Below are positions 45,404 through 55,782 of a stretch of 64,000 bases of DNA, piece by piece. The first letter of the stretch is position 1; every line of letters starts with the position of its first letter. Source of the DNA: Gilliamella sp. Occ3-1. GTDB taxonomy: Bacteria; Pseudomonadota; Gammaproteobacteria; Enterobacterales; Orbaceae. The DNA lies in assembly GCF_001690655.1 (NCBI RefSeq), contig NZ_LZHQ01000004.1, positions 1 through 64,000 on the forward strand. The letters are read 5' to 3'. The notes below the pieces were generated by a model. That model was not told where the DNA came from. It saw only the letters and a program-made list of their open reading frames with translations, and ran no database searches. The position numbers and the translations under genes were made by a program.

Positions 45404-45712
45404 TTAAACATTCATATTCATAATTTCTTGATAAGCAGCAACCAGTTTATTGCGTACTTGAATACCAAACTGCAATGAAACCGATGATTTTTGCATATTA
45501 ACCATGACCTCATTCAATGAAATATTTGCATCTCCCATTTCAAAAGCTTTAGCTTCATTATTTGTTTGTATTTGTAGTTGACTGATGTTATCTAAAGCGG
45601 TTTTTAATTCTGAAACAAAGTTTTTATCTGCAAAATTCGTTTTTGAGGAAATTGACGTTGATTCATTTAAATTATCAAGGTTAAATAAATTTAACATGTT
45701 GATTGTATTCAT
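45404..45712 (-). CDS. fliE: Flagellar MS-ring/rod adaptor FliE
   Basis: A 102-residue protein (E. coli 104) that links the MS ring and export gate to the first rod subunit FlgB. The C-terminal block LNEVMVNMQKSSVSLQFGIQ followed by VRNKLVAAYQEIMNMNV is diagnostic. The N-terminus is variable. It is divergent from fliF across 169 bp, the enterobacterial order, where FlhDC would act on both. Confidence 0.95.
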   Translation of the reverse strand: MNTINMLNLFNLDNLNESTSISSKTNFADKNFVSELKTALDNISQLQIQTNNEAKAFEMGDANISLNEVMVNMQKSSVSLQFGIQVRNKLVAAYQEIMNMNV

Positions 45713-45887
45713 TTATTGTGTTTATTTTTCTGTTTTTTGTTAATGTGTCGCTAAATTTATCATAAAAACTAAAAAACAAAGGGTCTAAGTAAGGGAAAAA
45801 GTGCACGCTTTTCTTGCCATTGAATTTTTTAAATACATGGATAATAGCGAACAGAGTTAATCTAAATAGTTTAGAGTCAGGGTGCCA

Positions 45888-47618
45888 ATGGCTAGTCAAA
45901 CAGTCAATAATAAAGGTGAATCAATATTAAATAAGTTGCCTTTTATAAATCAACTAAAACAAAACACCAAAATGGCATTGTTAATTGCAGCTGTAATTAT
46001 AATAGCCATTATTAGTTTTATTTATTTATGGGCTAAAGATGAGTCTTATGCAGTTTTATTCAGTAATTTAAATGATAAAGATGGTGGTGAAATTATTAGC
46101 CAGCTTGATAAGATGAATATTCCTTATCAATTTTCGTCTTCTGGTTCCACAATCTTAATTCCACAAGATAAAGTTTACGATACCCGATTACGCATTGCTC
46201 AGCAGGGTTTACCAAAAGGTGGGGCGGTTGGTTTTGAATTGCTCGACAAAGAAAGTTTTGGTATGAGCCAATTCAATGAACAAATAAATTATCAACGAGC
46301 TTTAGAAGGCGAATTATCCCGAACAATATCCATCATCAGTAGTATTGATGATGCTAGAGTGCATTTAGCGATGCCTAAACCTTCTTTATTTGTCAGGGAA
46401 AGGAAATCTCCTTCTGCATCGGTGGCGTTAACGTTATTTCCTGGGCGATCGTTATCACAAGGTCAAATCGATGCCATTATCCATTTAATTTCCAGTAGTG
46501 TGCCAGAATTACAAGCAGATAAAGTAACCATTATCGATCAGCGTGGTCACCTGTTAACTGGTGAAGGTTATCGTGATAGAAACACAAATGTTGCTCAACT
46601 TGAATTTGGTGAGCGAATTGAAAATAATATTCGTGAACGAGTAGAAAAAATCATCATCCCAATTTTGGGTAAAAATAATGTCAAGGTACAAGTGAATGCT
46701 GATATTGATTTTAGTCGACAAGAATCAACATCAGAAACTTATGATCCTAATAGTGATATTGCTAATCAAACTATTCGCAGTAAGCAACAAGTAGAAAATC
46801 GTCAATCAGCTAAAAGCTATGGTGTAGGTGGTGTGCCAGGAGCGTTGTCTAATCAACCTGTACCTGCATCTAGCGCGCCAATCGATGAACAAGATGAAAA
46901 AGAACCGACTGAAAAACACGATAAGCAAGGAAATTACAGCTTGCAATCAAATAATACCGTTAATTTTGAAGTAAATAGAAAGGTTATACACAGTCAAATA
47001 CCTGAAGGTCGTATTAAGCGTTTATCAGTTGCTGTTTTGGTGAATTATAGATTCGTTACAACCGAGCCAGATAATGTTAAATCTGAAGATGTTGACAGTG
47101 ATAATGACAATGACAAGTCATCTTCCATAACTGAACAATGGGTAAAACTAGATAGTGATGAACTGAAAAATATTGAGGCATTAGCCCGTCAGGCAATGGG
47201 GTTTTCTGATTTACGTGGTGATAGCTTGACTGTTGCAAATTTGAAATTTACCGATCAAACACTTGATGACAACGATAATATGGCATTTTGGAAAACTCCT
47301 GAATTTTATGATTCTGCTAAAACAGTAATTAAATATCTAATTTATATTATTATTTTATGGTTTGCGTGGCGTAAGGTTTTACGTTCGGTATGGATAAAAT
47401 TACAACGTAAATTCCTTATTGATAATGGAGAATCATTAGTTTCTCAATCTACCGTAGACGATAAGTTAGATTATAAAGCTCACAGTAAACAACAGCAAAA
47501 AATATTTGAAGATAATACGCAACAACAACAGCATATACGGAAAATTGTTGAAAAAGAACCGCGTGTAATGGCACTAATTATTCGTAATTGGATAAATAAG
47601 GAGGACACTGAGCAATGA
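45888..47618 (+). CDS. fliF: Flagellar MS-ring protein FliF
   Basis: A 576-residue protein (E. coli 552) forming the MS ring, the first structure built. A membrane helix near residues 28-48 (MALLIAAVIIIAIISFIYLW) is followed by the YscJ-like domain with YAVLFSNLNDKDGGEIISQL, GFELLDKESFGMSQFNEQIN and YQRALEGELSRTI. A second membrane helix lies near 480 (YLIYIIILWFAW). The C-terminal tail that binds FliG is present. The ATG at 45888 is used rather than the GTG two codons earlier. It overlaps fliG by ATGA and starts the long fliF-R operon. Confidence 0.96.
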   Translation: MASQTVNNKGESILNKLPFINQLKQNTKMALLIAAVIIIAIISFIYLWAKDESYAVLFSNLNDKDGGEIISQLDKMNIPYQFSSSGSTILIPQDKVYDTRLRIAQQGLPKGGAVGFELLDKESFGMSQFNEQINYQRALEGELSRTISIISSIDDARVHLAMPKPSLFVRERKSPSASVALTLFPGRSLSQGQIDAIIHLISSSVPELQADKVTIIDQRGHLLTGEGYRDRNTNVAQLEFGERIENNIRERVEKIIIPILGKNNVKVQVNADIDFSRQESTSETYDPNSDIANQTIRSKQQVENRQSAKSYGVGGVPGALSNQPVPASSAPIDEQDEKEPTEKHDKQGNYSLQSNNTVNFEVNRKVIHSQIPEGRIKRLSVAVLVNYRFVTTEPDNVKSEDVDSDNDNDKSSSITEQWVKLDSDELKNIEALARQAMGFSDLRGDSLTVANLKFTDQTLDDNDNMAFWKTPEFYDSAKTVIKYLIYIIILWFAWRKVLRSVWIKLQRKFLIDNGESLVSQSTVDDKLDYKAHSKQQQKIFEDNTQQQQHIRKIVEKEPRVMALIIRNWINKEDTEQ

Positions 47619-48613
47619 TATTAAGTGAATCTCAAAAAGTAGCTGCGATTTTAATGGTGTTAGGTGAAGGGTTAGCGGCACAAGTTATGCAACATCTTAA
47701 CCATAAAGAAGTGCAACAAATTAGTAGTGCGATGATGTCATTACCTCAATTTTCTCAAGAACAGTTGAAAGGTATACTTAATGAGTGCCAAGTTGCTCTT
47801 GAAGAATGCGCTGTTTTAAATACCGATCCAGATGGTTACTTACGTTCAATATTGGGTCGATCTCTTGGTAGTGAAAAAGCCGAACGTTTACTGGATGAAT
47901 TATTAGATACAGGAAAAGAAGAAGCAACCGATGGTCTTGAAATGCTTAACTATGTCGATGCTACAAGAGCAGTTGATTTGGTCAAAAAAGAACATCCACA
48001 AATTATTGCAACTATTTTAGTTCATCTAAATCGTGATTTAGCGGCAGAAATTCTAAATCTATTTGATGATGAATTACGAAATGATGTCATGTTACGTATT
48101 GCAACTTTTGGAGGAGTAGAGCCTTCTGCGCTTCAATTACTCTCAACTTCATTATCGACTTTACTACATGGTCAAAATATCAAACTTAATAATCTTGGTG
48201 GTATACGTACTGCAGCAGAAATTATTAACTTAATGAAAACACAGCAAGAAGAGCAAGTTATTAATGCATTGCGTGATTATGATGGAGAGTTAACCCAAAA
48301 AATTATTGATGAAATGTTCTTGTTTGAAAATCTTGTTGAAGTGGATGATAGAAGTATTCAACGCTTACTTAAAGAGGTCGATAATGAAATATTAATAATT
48401 GCGTTGAAAGGTGCATCAGTTGAATTACGAGAAAAACTATTGAGTAACATGTCACAGCGAGCGGCATCTATCTTACGTGAAGATTTAGAAAATCGACCTC
48501 CTGTGCGTTTATCTCAAGTTGAAACCGAACAGAAAAAAATATTGGCTATTGCTCGTCGATTAGCAGAAAGTGGTGAAGTGATCCTAAGTAGCGGTGATGA
48601 TGAATATGTGTAA
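47615..48613 (+). CDS. fliG: Flagellar motor switch protein FliG
   Basis: A 332-residue rotor protein (E. coli 331) that converts stator force into rotation. The N-terminal domain binds FliF, the middle holds the FliM-binding region, and the C-terminal domain has LFENLVEVDDRSIQRLLKEV followed by LREKLLSNMSQRAASILRED with the charged residues that meet MotA. The sequence is highly conserved to the end (SGDDEYV). Its ATG overlaps the fliF stop, and its end overlaps the fliH start by about 17 nt. Confidence 0.97.
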   Translation: MILSESQKVAAILMVLGEGLAAQVMQHLNHKEVQQISSAMMSLPQFSQEQLKGILNECQVALEECAVLNTDPDGYLRSILGRSLGSEKAERLLDELLDTGKEEATDGLEMLNYVDATRAVDLVKKEHPQIIATILVHLNRDLAAEILNLFDDELRNDVMLRIATFGGVEPSALQLLSTSLSTLLHGQNIKLNNLGGIRTAAEIINLMKTQQEEQVINALRDYDGELTQKIIDEMFLFENLVEVDDRSIQRLLKEVDNEILIIALKGASVELREKLLSNMSQRAASILREDLENRPPVRLSQVETEQKKILAIARRLAESGEVILSSGDDEYV

Positions 48614-49376
48614 TCGGCCCGATAGATTAAATTGGGAACCATTAAGTTTTCAAGATTTCTCTTTATCCGAATTACCGAAATTAAGTAAAAATGAAGTTGC
48701 TATAAACGTTGAAACTGATGATCCTGAAACAGAACTAACTACTACTGAGATAGATAATGTTGTAATTGAACCAGAGTTAAATCAGGCACAACAGTTAGAG
48801 CAGTTAAAAGAAGAGGTAAAAAAACAGGCTTATCAGGACGGTTTTAATTTAGGTCAACAAGAAGGTTTCAATGCAGGTAAGCAAACTGGTTATGATGAAG
48901 GATATCAAATTGGCGAGCAAGAGGGGCGCCAGTTCATTGAACAACAACTTAATGAAGAAAAATTAAATGCCGTTCAAGCTATAGCTAATTTAATAACCAA
49001 TTTTCAAAATTCGATTAACGAAATTGATGAATTAATTGTTCCTAAATTGTTTGATTTAGCATTGATTGCTGCGCAAAAAACAGTAGGCACGATACCCAAA
49101 GCTAAGCAAAAACAGCTTATTTATACCATAAAAACATTAGTTGAACAGTGTTCAGTCTTGTCTGAACCTATTGCATTGCATCTTAATCCGGCTGATTTAC
49201 TGTGGTTAGAGCCCATGCTGAATGATGAAATCAGTCAACATCATTGGCAACTTATTGCCGATTCTAACGTAGAACAGGGTGGATGCAAGATATTTACCGA
49301 AACTAATGAAATTGATACAAATATCGATCAACACTGGCAAATAATCTCTGATAGCCTAAAAGAGGACAATCATTAA
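48597..49376 (+). CDS. fliH: Flagellar export ATPase regulator FliH
   Basis: A 259-residue stator-like partner that holds the ATPase FliI (E. coli 235). The N-terminus has [15 protein letters not shown], similar to the W-containing start of FliH that binds FlhA/FliN. The middle has the Gly-repeat helix [20 protein letters not shown] followed by [15 protein letters not shown]. The C-terminal domain resembles ATPase delta subunits. Several in-frame starts (GTG 48594, ATG 48597, 48600, 48606) overlap the fliG end; which one is used is unclear. Confidence 0.92.
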   Translation: MMNMCNRPDRLNWEPLSFQDFSLSELPKLSKNEVAINVETDDPETELTTTEIDNVVIEPELNQAQQLEQLKEEVKKQAYQDGFNLGQQEGFNAGKQTGYDEGYQIGEQEGRQFIEQQLNEEKLNAVQAIANLITNFQNSINEIDELIVPKLFDLALIAAQKTVGTIPKAKQKQLIYTIKTLVEQCSVLSEPIALHLNPADLLWLEPMLNDEISQHHWQLIADSNVEQGGCKIFTETNEIDTNIDQHWQIISDSLKEDNH

Positions 49377-49377
49377 C

Positions 49378-50751
49378 GTGAGATATTCTGCACAATGGCT
49401 AAATAAAATTGACCAAGCTACACAACAACTTGAATCTCTATCACTAATCCGCAAATATGGAAGATTGATCAAAGCATCGGGACTTGTGCTAGAAGCTATT
49501 GGACTAAAGTTACCTTTGGGATCTAACTGCTTGGTTGAACGACAAACCGACGGTCGAATTGAGCCCGTTGAGTGTGAGGTAGTTGGATTTAGTGATAAAA
49601 CACTTTACTTAATGCCATTTGAATCAACTGACGGTATTTTATTAGGGGCACGAGTCTATACTAAGCAATATGATCTAACACATTTTAACCATAAAGTATT
49701 ACCTATGGGAATGGGATTATTAGGTCGAGTGGTTGATGCTATGGGAACCCCCTTGGATGACAAACCATTTCCTGAGCATATTGAGTATGCTGGATTAGCC
49801 AATAAATCCCTCAATCCACTACAACGTACTCCTGTTCATCAGGTTCTTGATGTTGGTGTTAGAGCTATAAATGCCTTGCTAACCGTTGGCAAAGGGCAAC
49901 GAATGGGTTTATTTGCTGGATCAGGCGTTGGTAAAAGTGTCTTACTAGGCATGATGGCTCGTTATACGCAAGCGGACATTATTGTTGTCGGTTTGATTGG
50001 TGAACGAGGTCGAGAAGTTAAAGACTTTATCGAAAATATTTTAGGCGAAGAAGGATTGGCACGAGCCGTTGTTGTAGCAGCACCAGCGGATGTTTCGCCA
50101 TTATTACGCTTACAAGGAGCGGCATATGCAACAAAAATTGCTGAAAACTTTCGTGATAAAGGCTTTAACGTTTTATTGATTATGGACTCTTTAACTCGTT
50201 ATGCTATGGCACAACGAGAGATTGCTTTAGCAATAGGTGAACCCCCAGCAACTAAAGGTTACCCACCATCAGTCTTTGCAAAGCTACCCGCATTAGTTGA
50301 AAGAGCTGGTAATGATGAAGAAGGGAAAGGCTCAATTACTGCATTTTATACGGTATTAACCGAAGGTGATGATCAACAAGATCCGATTGCAGATTCGGCC
50401 AGAGCAATTTTAGATGGACACATCGTTTTATCTCGCTCTCTTGCTGAATCAGGGCATTATCCAGCTATTGATATTGAGGCTTCAATCAGTCGCGTAATGA
50501 CAGATCTTACTGCCCCTGAAGATGAAAAAAAATCTAGATTATTTAAACAATTATTTTCAAGTTTTCAACGAAACCGTGATTTGATTAATGTTGGTGCTTA
50601 TGTATCTGGCACAGATCCATTATTAGACAGAGCAATAACGCTATATCCTGCCATGCAAAAATTTTTACAACAAGGTATTAATGAACATTGCTGTTATCAA
50701 GATGCCTATCAACAATTAGCGGCCATTGTTGAGCCACCATTAGCTCGTTAG
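49378..50751 (+). CDS. fliI: Flagellar export ATPase FliI
   Basis: A 457-residue F1-beta-like ATPase (E. coli 457) that energises protein export. Walker A is GSGVGKS at 181-187, the block [20 protein letters not shown] and Walker [21 protein letters not shown] follow, and [20 protein letters not shown] is near 285. It starts with GTG at 49378; the nearby ATG is out of frame. It lies 1 bp after fliH and 12 bp before fliJ. Confidence 0.97.
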   Translation: MRYSAQWLNKIDQATQQLESLSLIRKYGRLIKASGLVLEAIGLKLPLGSNCLVERQTDGRIEPVECEVVGFSDKTLYLMPFESTDGILLGARVYTKQYDLTHFNHKVLPMGMGLLGRVVDAMGTPLDDKPFPEHIEYAGLANKSLNPLQRTPVHQVLDVGVRAINALLTVGKGQRMGLFAGSGVGKSVLLGMMARYTQADIIVVGLIGERGREVKDFIENILGEEGLARAVVVAAPADVSPLLRLQGAAYATKIAENFRDKGFNVLLIMDSLTRYAMAQREIALAIGEPPATKGYPPSVFAKLPALVERAGNDEEGKGSITAFYTVLTEGDDQQDPIADSARAILDGHIVLSRSLAESGHYPAIDIEASISRVMTDLTAPEDEKKSRLFKQLFSSFQRNRDLINVGAYVSGTDPLLDRAITLYPAMQKFLQQGINEHCCYQDAYQQLAAIVEPPLAR

Positions 50752-50763
50752 GGAAATATCATA

Positions 50764-51225
50764 ATGAATAAAAATCCTTCACAACTTGCATTTTCAACAT
50801 TAAAAAAATTGGCGCAAAAGTCGGTAGACGATAACTTGATAAAACTAAAAAAAGCAAATGAAAATCATCAAAATGCACAATCTCAGCTAAATGTTCTAAA
50901 TAATTATTATGTTGAATATCAACAAAAATTAAATAATGCTTTATTTGAAGGTATTAAAGGTAGCGAGTTAAACAATTTTAAATCGTTTATTGCTTCAATT
51001 GAGCAAGGTATTGAGCAACAAAAAAAACTATTGTTATCGTTAGATATTAAACAAAAGCAAATTACAAATCAGCTTAATCAATCACAAAAAAGCTTAAACA
51101 CATATACCACACTATTAAATAAGCAGTATAACCAATATTTGCAACGACAAAATCGGTTACAGCAAAAACTGACAGATGAATTTGCACAGTTACAATTAGC
51201 AAGGAGAGTATTAAATGAATGTTAA
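50764..51225 (+). CDS. fliJ: Flagellar export protein FliJ
   Basis: A 153-residue two-helix coiled coil (E. coli 147) with LAFSTLKKLAQKSVDDNLIK at the start and long Gln/Leu/Lys-rich helices. It acts as the central stalk of the FliI ring and escorts chaperones. Sequence conservation is low in this family, so position between fliI and fliK is the main support. Its end overlaps the fliK start by 11 nt. Confidence 0.9.
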   Translation: MNKNPSQLAFSTLKKLAQKSVDDNLIKLKKANENHQNAQSQLNVLNNYYVEYQQKLNNALFEGIKGSELNNFKSFIASIEQGIEQQKKLLLSLDIKQKQITNQLNQSQKSLNTYTTLLNKQYNQYLQRQNRLQQKLTDEFAQLQLARRVLNEC

Positions 51226-52243
51226 TCTTATTAATGATGTGAACCTTACTACCTCTCATCAATCAGAGCTAGTTGAAAAGGATTCAACGAATAAAAATAA
51301 TGATTGCTTTCAACAATTATTAAGGTTAAGTGAAAATCAAGTCGAACAAAATAAAAAAACAATTAATGCCAAGTTAAATGTTATCGATGATGTGCAGGAA
51401 GATAATGATGTTGAAATGTTAATTACCGCCATTTATCCTTTTAATATACAAATTCTTGAGCAAGAAAAACAGACTTTTTTAAGTACAGTACAAGATGGTG
51501 ATATAATAAAAAAACATCAAAATGCTGAAATATTAAATGTTAATTTATTCGATAATTTACCGCCAAAAACGTTAATCAATGAGCAGGGAAAACATTTACT
51601 TACTTCTATATTGAACGATAGAAATGAAATGCAAAATGATAGTGACTTTATGCAAAAATTAGCGGTAGATCGAACTCAATTTATAACAAATAATCACGAT
51701 AATGACGGGAAAATACAAACCAATCAAGAGTTATTTTTGTTAACCAATACCAATGGACAAAACCAGCTATTATCACCAAATAGTATTAGCGCAAGATCAG
51801 CGACAATAAATTTACCTACACAAAATATTATGCAGTGGCAAACTTCATTAACTGAACAAATTATTATGTTTAATCGTCAAGGAATTCAAACTGCCGAAAT
51901 AAAATTACATCCACAAGAGTTAGGCTCAATGTACATTAAGTTTGCAATGAATGATGATAAAATGAATCTTCATATGATCGCTGCACATAGCGTTGTTAAA
52001 GGTATGTTAGAATCGGCCTTACCTTTTTTAAAAACATCATTAGAAGATCAAGGTATTACACTAGAGCAAACAAATATCGGTGATTTTTCAATGATGAATG
52101 ATTCAAAACAATCTGATACACCGCAACAAACAAAAAGCAATCAAACCCAGAAAGTAGTATCACTTGATATAATAGACGATAGTATTGAGCAATCCCTAGT
52201 TGAAAGTCGATCAATTAAATCTAGACTTAGTATATTTGCTTAA
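51215..52243 (+). CDS. fliK: Flagellar hook-length control protein FliK
   Basis: A 342-residue molecular ruler (E. coli 375). The N-terminal two thirds are variable, low in complexity and rich in Asn, Gln and Asp. The C-terminal domain (about 205-300) has the family block QWQTSLTEQIIMFNRQGIQT followed by AEIKLHPQELGSMYIKFAMN, which meets FlhB to end hook growth. It overlaps fliJ. A 179-bp gap follows before fliL, the usual operon break (fliF-K, fliL-R). Confidence 0.93.
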   Translation: MNVNLINDVNLTTSHQSELVEKDSTNKNNDCFQQLLRLSENQVEQNKKTINAKLNVIDDVQEDNDVEMLITAIYPFNIQILEQEKQTFLSTVQDGDIIKKHQNAEILNVNLFDNLPPKTLINEQGKHLLTSILNDRNEMQNDSDFMQKLAVDRTQFITNNHDNDGKIQTNQELFLLTNTNGQNQLLSPNSISARSATINLPTQNIMQWQTSLTEQIIMFNRQGIQTAEIKLHPQELGSMYIKFAMNDDKMNLHMIAAHSVVKGMLESALPFLKTSLEDQGITLEQTNIGDFSMMNDSKQSDTPQQTKSNQTQKVVSLDIIDDSIEQSLVESRSIKSRLSIFA

Positions 52244-52422
52244 CTAATAAAATTATTATTTTTTGAGCAATTTTATGTTTTAAATCAATTGAAACGTTTA
52301 AATAGGTAATGTTTTGTTGCCTATTCTTCAAATCAATTTAAAAAATATGATTTATTATTCTTGTAACTATACCTAATTAATGGGTTATAAATCTTTTTAA
52401 ATTTATAGAGACAAGAATAAAT

Positions 52423-52890
52423 ATGCCTACCACGAAAAAAAAAGTAAGTGTTTTAAATCTAATCCTTATTCTTATTACGTTGTTAGCGATAAGTGTTGCG
52501 GCTTATTTGTGGTTTCAAAATCATTCACAAAGCACAACTAGAGCGCAAGAAGAACCCGAAGTTACGTCACCGGTATTTTTAACATTAAAACCGTTTACTA
52601 TTTCATTACCTGTCTCAGAAGATAATATTGAAATTAATAAAATCATTTATATTGGAATAGTTTTGCGTATCGCTGATGAAGATCAAAGAACGGTGTTATT
52701 AGATTATTTACCTGAAGTAAGAAGTGACGTGCTACTTTTAACTTCAAAACAGTATGTCAACAAACTAAAGCAAGAATCGGGAAAAGTCGATTTACAAGAA
52801 CAGATAAAAAATACCTTATCAAGACAATATGATGCAAAACATTGGGTAAAAGTTGATGAAGTTCTATTTACTGATTTTATTATACGGTGA
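52423..52890 (+). CDS. fliL: Flagellar basal body protein FliL
   Basis: A 155-residue single-pass membrane protein (E. coli 154) with a helix at about 9-29 (VLNLILILITLLAISVAAYL) and a periplasmic domain with FLTLKPFTISLPV and DEVLFTDFIIR at the end. It surrounds the stator and supports torque. It is the first gene of the second fli operon. Its stop lies 5 nt before the fliM start. Confidence 0.95.
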   Translation: MPTTKKKVSVLNLILILITLLAISVAAYLWFQNHSQSTTRAQEEPEVTSPVFLTLKPFTISLPVSEDNIEINKIIYIGIVLRIADEDQRTVLLDYLPEVRSDVLLLTSKQYVNKLKQESGKVDLQEQIKNTLSRQYDAKHWVKVDEVLFTDFIIR

Positions 52891-52895
52891 TTACT

Positions 52896-53945
52896 ATGCC
52901 CAATAAGATAGAGCCCATAACGGATTTAAATGAAAATAGTGATGCTGTACAACTATCTGATAGTTTTGTTAACGATGGTGACGATAGCAGTATTGATGCT
53001 TCTTCTTTTTCGTTACCTTCTGGTAAAAAGGTTGATGTTAAACCTTATGATTTATCGGTAAAACATCGCTTTATTCCTGAACGATTAACCGCATTAGAAA
53101 TCATTAATGAACGTTTTGCTCGTCAGTTTAGAATTGGGCTATTTAATCGATTGCGTCGCAATGCCGATGTAGTTGCATCGCATATTGAACCACAAACATT
53201 TGAGGAATTTTCTGATATTTCATCGGAAAACCATTTAAATTTAGTTCATCTTAACCCATTAAGAGGTTCAAGCTTATTTTCATTTTCACCTGAATTAGTC
53301 TTTATTATCGTTGATTCATTATTTGGGGGAGACGGGCATACAACTAAAATAAAAACACAAGGACGAGAATTTACCCACACCGAACAGCAAATCATAAAAC
53401 GAGTATTAGAATTAGCATTAGTTATTTATCAAAATGCATGGGCTGATGTATACCCAATTGAAACCGAATATATTCGCTCTGAAATGCAAAGCAAATTTAC
53501 CAACATTACCAGTTCACCTGATGATGTCGTGCTAACAACAAACTTCAAAGTCGAAGTGGGTCATAGCAAAGCAACATTTTGCATTTGTATCCCTTATTCT
53601 ATGGTTGAACCAATCAAAGAGTTGCTAATAAAGCCACCTATCGAAGAACAGACTTATCAAGACGATAATATCTGGATGAGTTCATTAACCACTGGAATTA
53701 AACAATCATCTGTCGAATTAGTTGCCAATTTTACCCATATTCATACAACCGTTGAAAAACTGTTAGCGTTAAAAGTTGATGATATTTTAACAATTGAAAA
53801 ACCAACAAATATAGATGTAACAGTTGGCGGTGTACCGGTATTAAAAGGCCATTACGGTAAAGTAAATAAACAGTATGCAATTCAAGTAGAACAGGTCATT
53901 AATCCTGTGATAGAACAACTGAATGAGGGAGTGTTCAATGACTGA
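52896..53945 (+). CDS. fliM: Flagellar motor switch protein FliM, without the CheY-binding N-terminus
   Basis: A 349-residue rotor C-ring protein (E. coli 334). The middle domain has VKPYDLSVKHRFIPERLTAL followed by EIINERFARQFRIGLFNRLR, and GGDGHTTKIKTQGREFTHTE. The C-terminal SpoA domain has VTVGGVPVLKGHYGKVNKQY. The usual first 16 residues (LSQAEIDALL type), which bind phospho-CheY, are not recognisable: the start reads MPNKIEPITDLNENSD followed by an acidic stretch. ATG 52896 is used; the GTG at 52887 overlaps the fliL stop. It overlaps fliN by 8 nt. Confidence 0.95.
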   Translation: MPNKIEPITDLNENSDAVQLSDSFVNDGDDSSIDASSFSLPSGKKVDVKPYDLSVKHRFIPERLTALEIINERFARQFRIGLFNRLRRNADVVASHIEPQTFEEFSDISSENHLNLVHLNPLRGSSLFSFSPELVFIIVDSLFGGDGHTTKIKTQGREFTHTEQQIIKRVLELALVIYQNAWADVYPIETEYIRSEMQSKFTNITSSPDDVVLTTNFKVEVGHSKATFCICIPYSMVEPIKELLIKPPIEEQTYQDDNIWMSSLTTGIKQSSVELVANFTHIHTTVEKLLALKVDDILTIEKPTNIDVTVGGVPVLKGHYGKVNKQYAIQVEQVINPVIEQLNEGVFND

Positions 53946-54318
53946 CATTATACCAAATAACGACGAAGACCAAGAAGAAAAAGTAATGAATGGTGAACTC
54001 ATCACTAAAGAGGCTATTTTTGAAACATTATCTCCGCAACAAACAAAAGATAAAAAGCAAGATATTAATCTTATATTAGATATACCTGTTGATTTAAGCG
54101 TAGAACTTGGTCGAACCAAAATAGCTATTAAAGATCTATTAAATCTAACCCAAGGTTCGGTAATTGCATTAGATGGGCTTGCAGGAGAACCACTAGATAT
54201 ATTAATTAACGGTTATTTAATAGCTCAAGGCGAAATTGTGGTAGTTGGCGATAACTATGGTGTGCGTATCACCGATATTATTACTCCATCAGAGCGTGTA
54301 AGAAGATTAAGCCGTTAA
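53938..54318 (+). CDS. fliN: Flagellar motor switch protein FliN
   Basis: A 126-residue C-ring protein (E. coli 137). After a short acidic N-terminus the SpoA domain has LILDIPVDLSVELGRTKIAI followed by LNLTQGSVIALDGLAGEPLD and YGVRITDIITPSERVRRLS, a near-consensus ending. The ATG at 53938 lies 7 nt after gaggga and inside the fliM end. Its stop overlaps the fliO start (TAATG). Confidence 0.97.
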   Translation: MTDIIPNNDEDQEEKVMNGELITKEAIFETLSPQQTKDKKQDINLILDIPVDLSVELGRTKIAIKDLLNLTQGSVIALDGLAGEPLDILINGYLIAQGEIVVVGDNYGVRITDIITPSERVRRLSR

Positions 54319-54755
54319 TGACAATAAAGCAACCTAATTTGGTTCAACCTACGGTTGGTGTAACCAATACTAATACCTTATCGCCATCGTCTTCTGATTT
54401 AAATATTTATACTGAAATTGGATCGTCAATGGGATTAACGCTTATTGTGATCATCGGTTTTATTTTATTGCTAGGATGGCTCGCAAAACGAATGGGTTGG
54501 AAAAAAACGACCGAACAATGGATTGATGTCAAAGCCACATATAACATTAATCCTAAAGAACGTATTATGGTTATTCACGTTGATAACCAATTATTAGTGG
54601 TAGGTGTTACTCCTCAACAAATGACATTGTTACATACCATCAATGAAGAAAGAACCAAAGTGTTACTTTCGCAAAATGGAGCAGATAAAAGTCTTACGAA
54701 AATTAACGCATTTCAACAGATATTACAATCCGCTTTAAAAGTGAAAAAGGAGTAA
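54318..54755 (+). CDS. fliO: Flagellar export gate assembly protein FliO
   Basis: A 145-residue protein with one membrane helix (about 34-54, GLTLIVIIGFILLLGWLAKR) and a cytoplasmic beta domain with VKATYNINPKERIMVIHVDN followed by QLLVVGVTPQQMTLLH. FliO helps FliP assemble. It is longer than E. coli FliO (121). It lies between fliN (TAATG overlap) and fliP (6 bp). Confidence 0.93.
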   Translation: MTIKQPNLVQPTVGVTNTNTLSPSSSDLNIYTEIGSSMGLTLIVIIGFILLLGWLAKRMGWKKTTEQWIDVKATYNINPKERIMVIHVDNQLLVVGVTPQQMTLLHTINEERTKVLLSQNGADKSLTKINAFQQILQSALKVKKE

Positions 54756-54761
54756 CAACAA

Positions 54762-55499
54762 GTGCGATTAAATTTAACTATTTTGCTAAGTTTATTGCTA
54801 TTTAGCTTATCTAGCCATGCTGAAACTTCAGCTTTAACTAACATAAATCAGCCCCTAACAGGTGGGCAAAATTGGTCGTTACCAGTTGAAACATTAGTCT
54901 TTTTAACATTGCTCACTTTTATACCAGCAATATTATTATTGATGACCAGTTTTACAAGAATTATCATTGTGTTAGGTCTGTTACGTAATGCCCTAGGTAC
55001 GCAATCAGCACCGCCGAATCAAGTTATTTTGGGAATTTCGCTTTTTATGACTTTTTTTATTATGTCGCCAGTCATTGATAAAATTTATCAAGAAGCGTAT
55101 GTGCCATATTCACAAAATCAAATTACCATGCAAGAAGGATTAACAAAAGCAACTAAACCATTACAAGAATTTATGCTTACCCAAACGCGAGAAAATGACC
55201 TAGCGTTATTTGTTAACATGTCTCATCAAAACGACATTCAAACACGGGAAGACGTTCCTTTAAAAGTATTAGTTCCTGCTTTTGTGGTGAGTGAATTAAA
55301 AACAGCGTTTCAAATTGGTTTTACAATTTTTATTCCATTCTTAGTAATTGATCTAGTGGTAGCAAGCACGCTTATGGCATTAGGAATGATGATGGTGCCA
55401 CCAGCGACAGTATCATTACCATTCAAATTAATGTTATTTGTCTTGGCTGATGGTTGGCATTTATTACTTGGATCATTAGCACAAAGCTTTTTTAGTTGA
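54762..55499 (+). CDS. fliP: Flagellar export gate protein FliP
   Basis: A 245-residue protein, the same length as E. coli FliP, with a cleavable signal peptide ([16 protein letters not shown], cleavage near residue 20). Four hydrophobic segments and the blocks [40 protein letters not shown] and [20 protein letters not shown] are family consensus. Five copies form the export pore. It starts with GTG after aaaggag. fliQ follows 8 bp after its stop. Confidence 0.96.
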   Translation: MRLNLTILLSLLLFSLSSHAETSALTNINQPLTGGQNWSLPVETLVFLTLLTFIPAILLLMTSFTRIIIVLGLLRNALGTQSAPPNQVILGISLFMTFFIMSPVIDKIYQEAYVPYSQNQITMQEGLTKATKPLQEFMLTQTRENDLALFVNMSHQNDIQTREDVPLKVLVPAFVVSELKTAFQIGFTIFIPFLVIDLVVASTLMALGMMMVPPATVSLPFKLMLFVLADGWHLLLGSLAQSFFS

Positions 55500-55507
55500 G
55501 TCGCACT

Positions 55508-55777
55508 ATGTCATCTGAATATATCAGCACGTTAGCCATACAAGCGATAAAAGTTGCGGCATCATTAGCTGGACCGTTATTATTAGCCGCATTAGTAACA
55601 GGGTTAATTATTAGCTTATTACAAGCTGCGACGCAAATTAACGAAATGACATTATCATTTATTCCCAAGATCATAGTGGTCATTGTGGTTTTAATAATAT
55701 TGGGTCCATCAATGCTATCAACCATGATCGACTATATCCAAACCGTTATTACTGATATTCCTAACTTAACCCGTTAA
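55508..55777 (+). CDS. fliQ: Flagellar export gate protein FliQ
   Basis: An 89-residue protein with two membrane helices, exactly the E. coli length. GPLLLAALVTGLIISLLQAA followed by TQINEMTLSFIPKIIVV is the family signature. ATG 55508 (MSSEYISTLAIQAIKV) is used; the TTG at 55496 lies in the fliP end. It packs around the FliP pore. fliR follows 5 bp downstream. Confidence 0.96.
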   Translation: MSSEYISTLAIQAIKVAASLAGPLLLAALVTGLIISLLQAATQINEMTLSFIPKIIVVIVVLIILGPSMLSTMIDYIQTVITDIPNLTR

Positions 55778-55782
55778 ATGTA

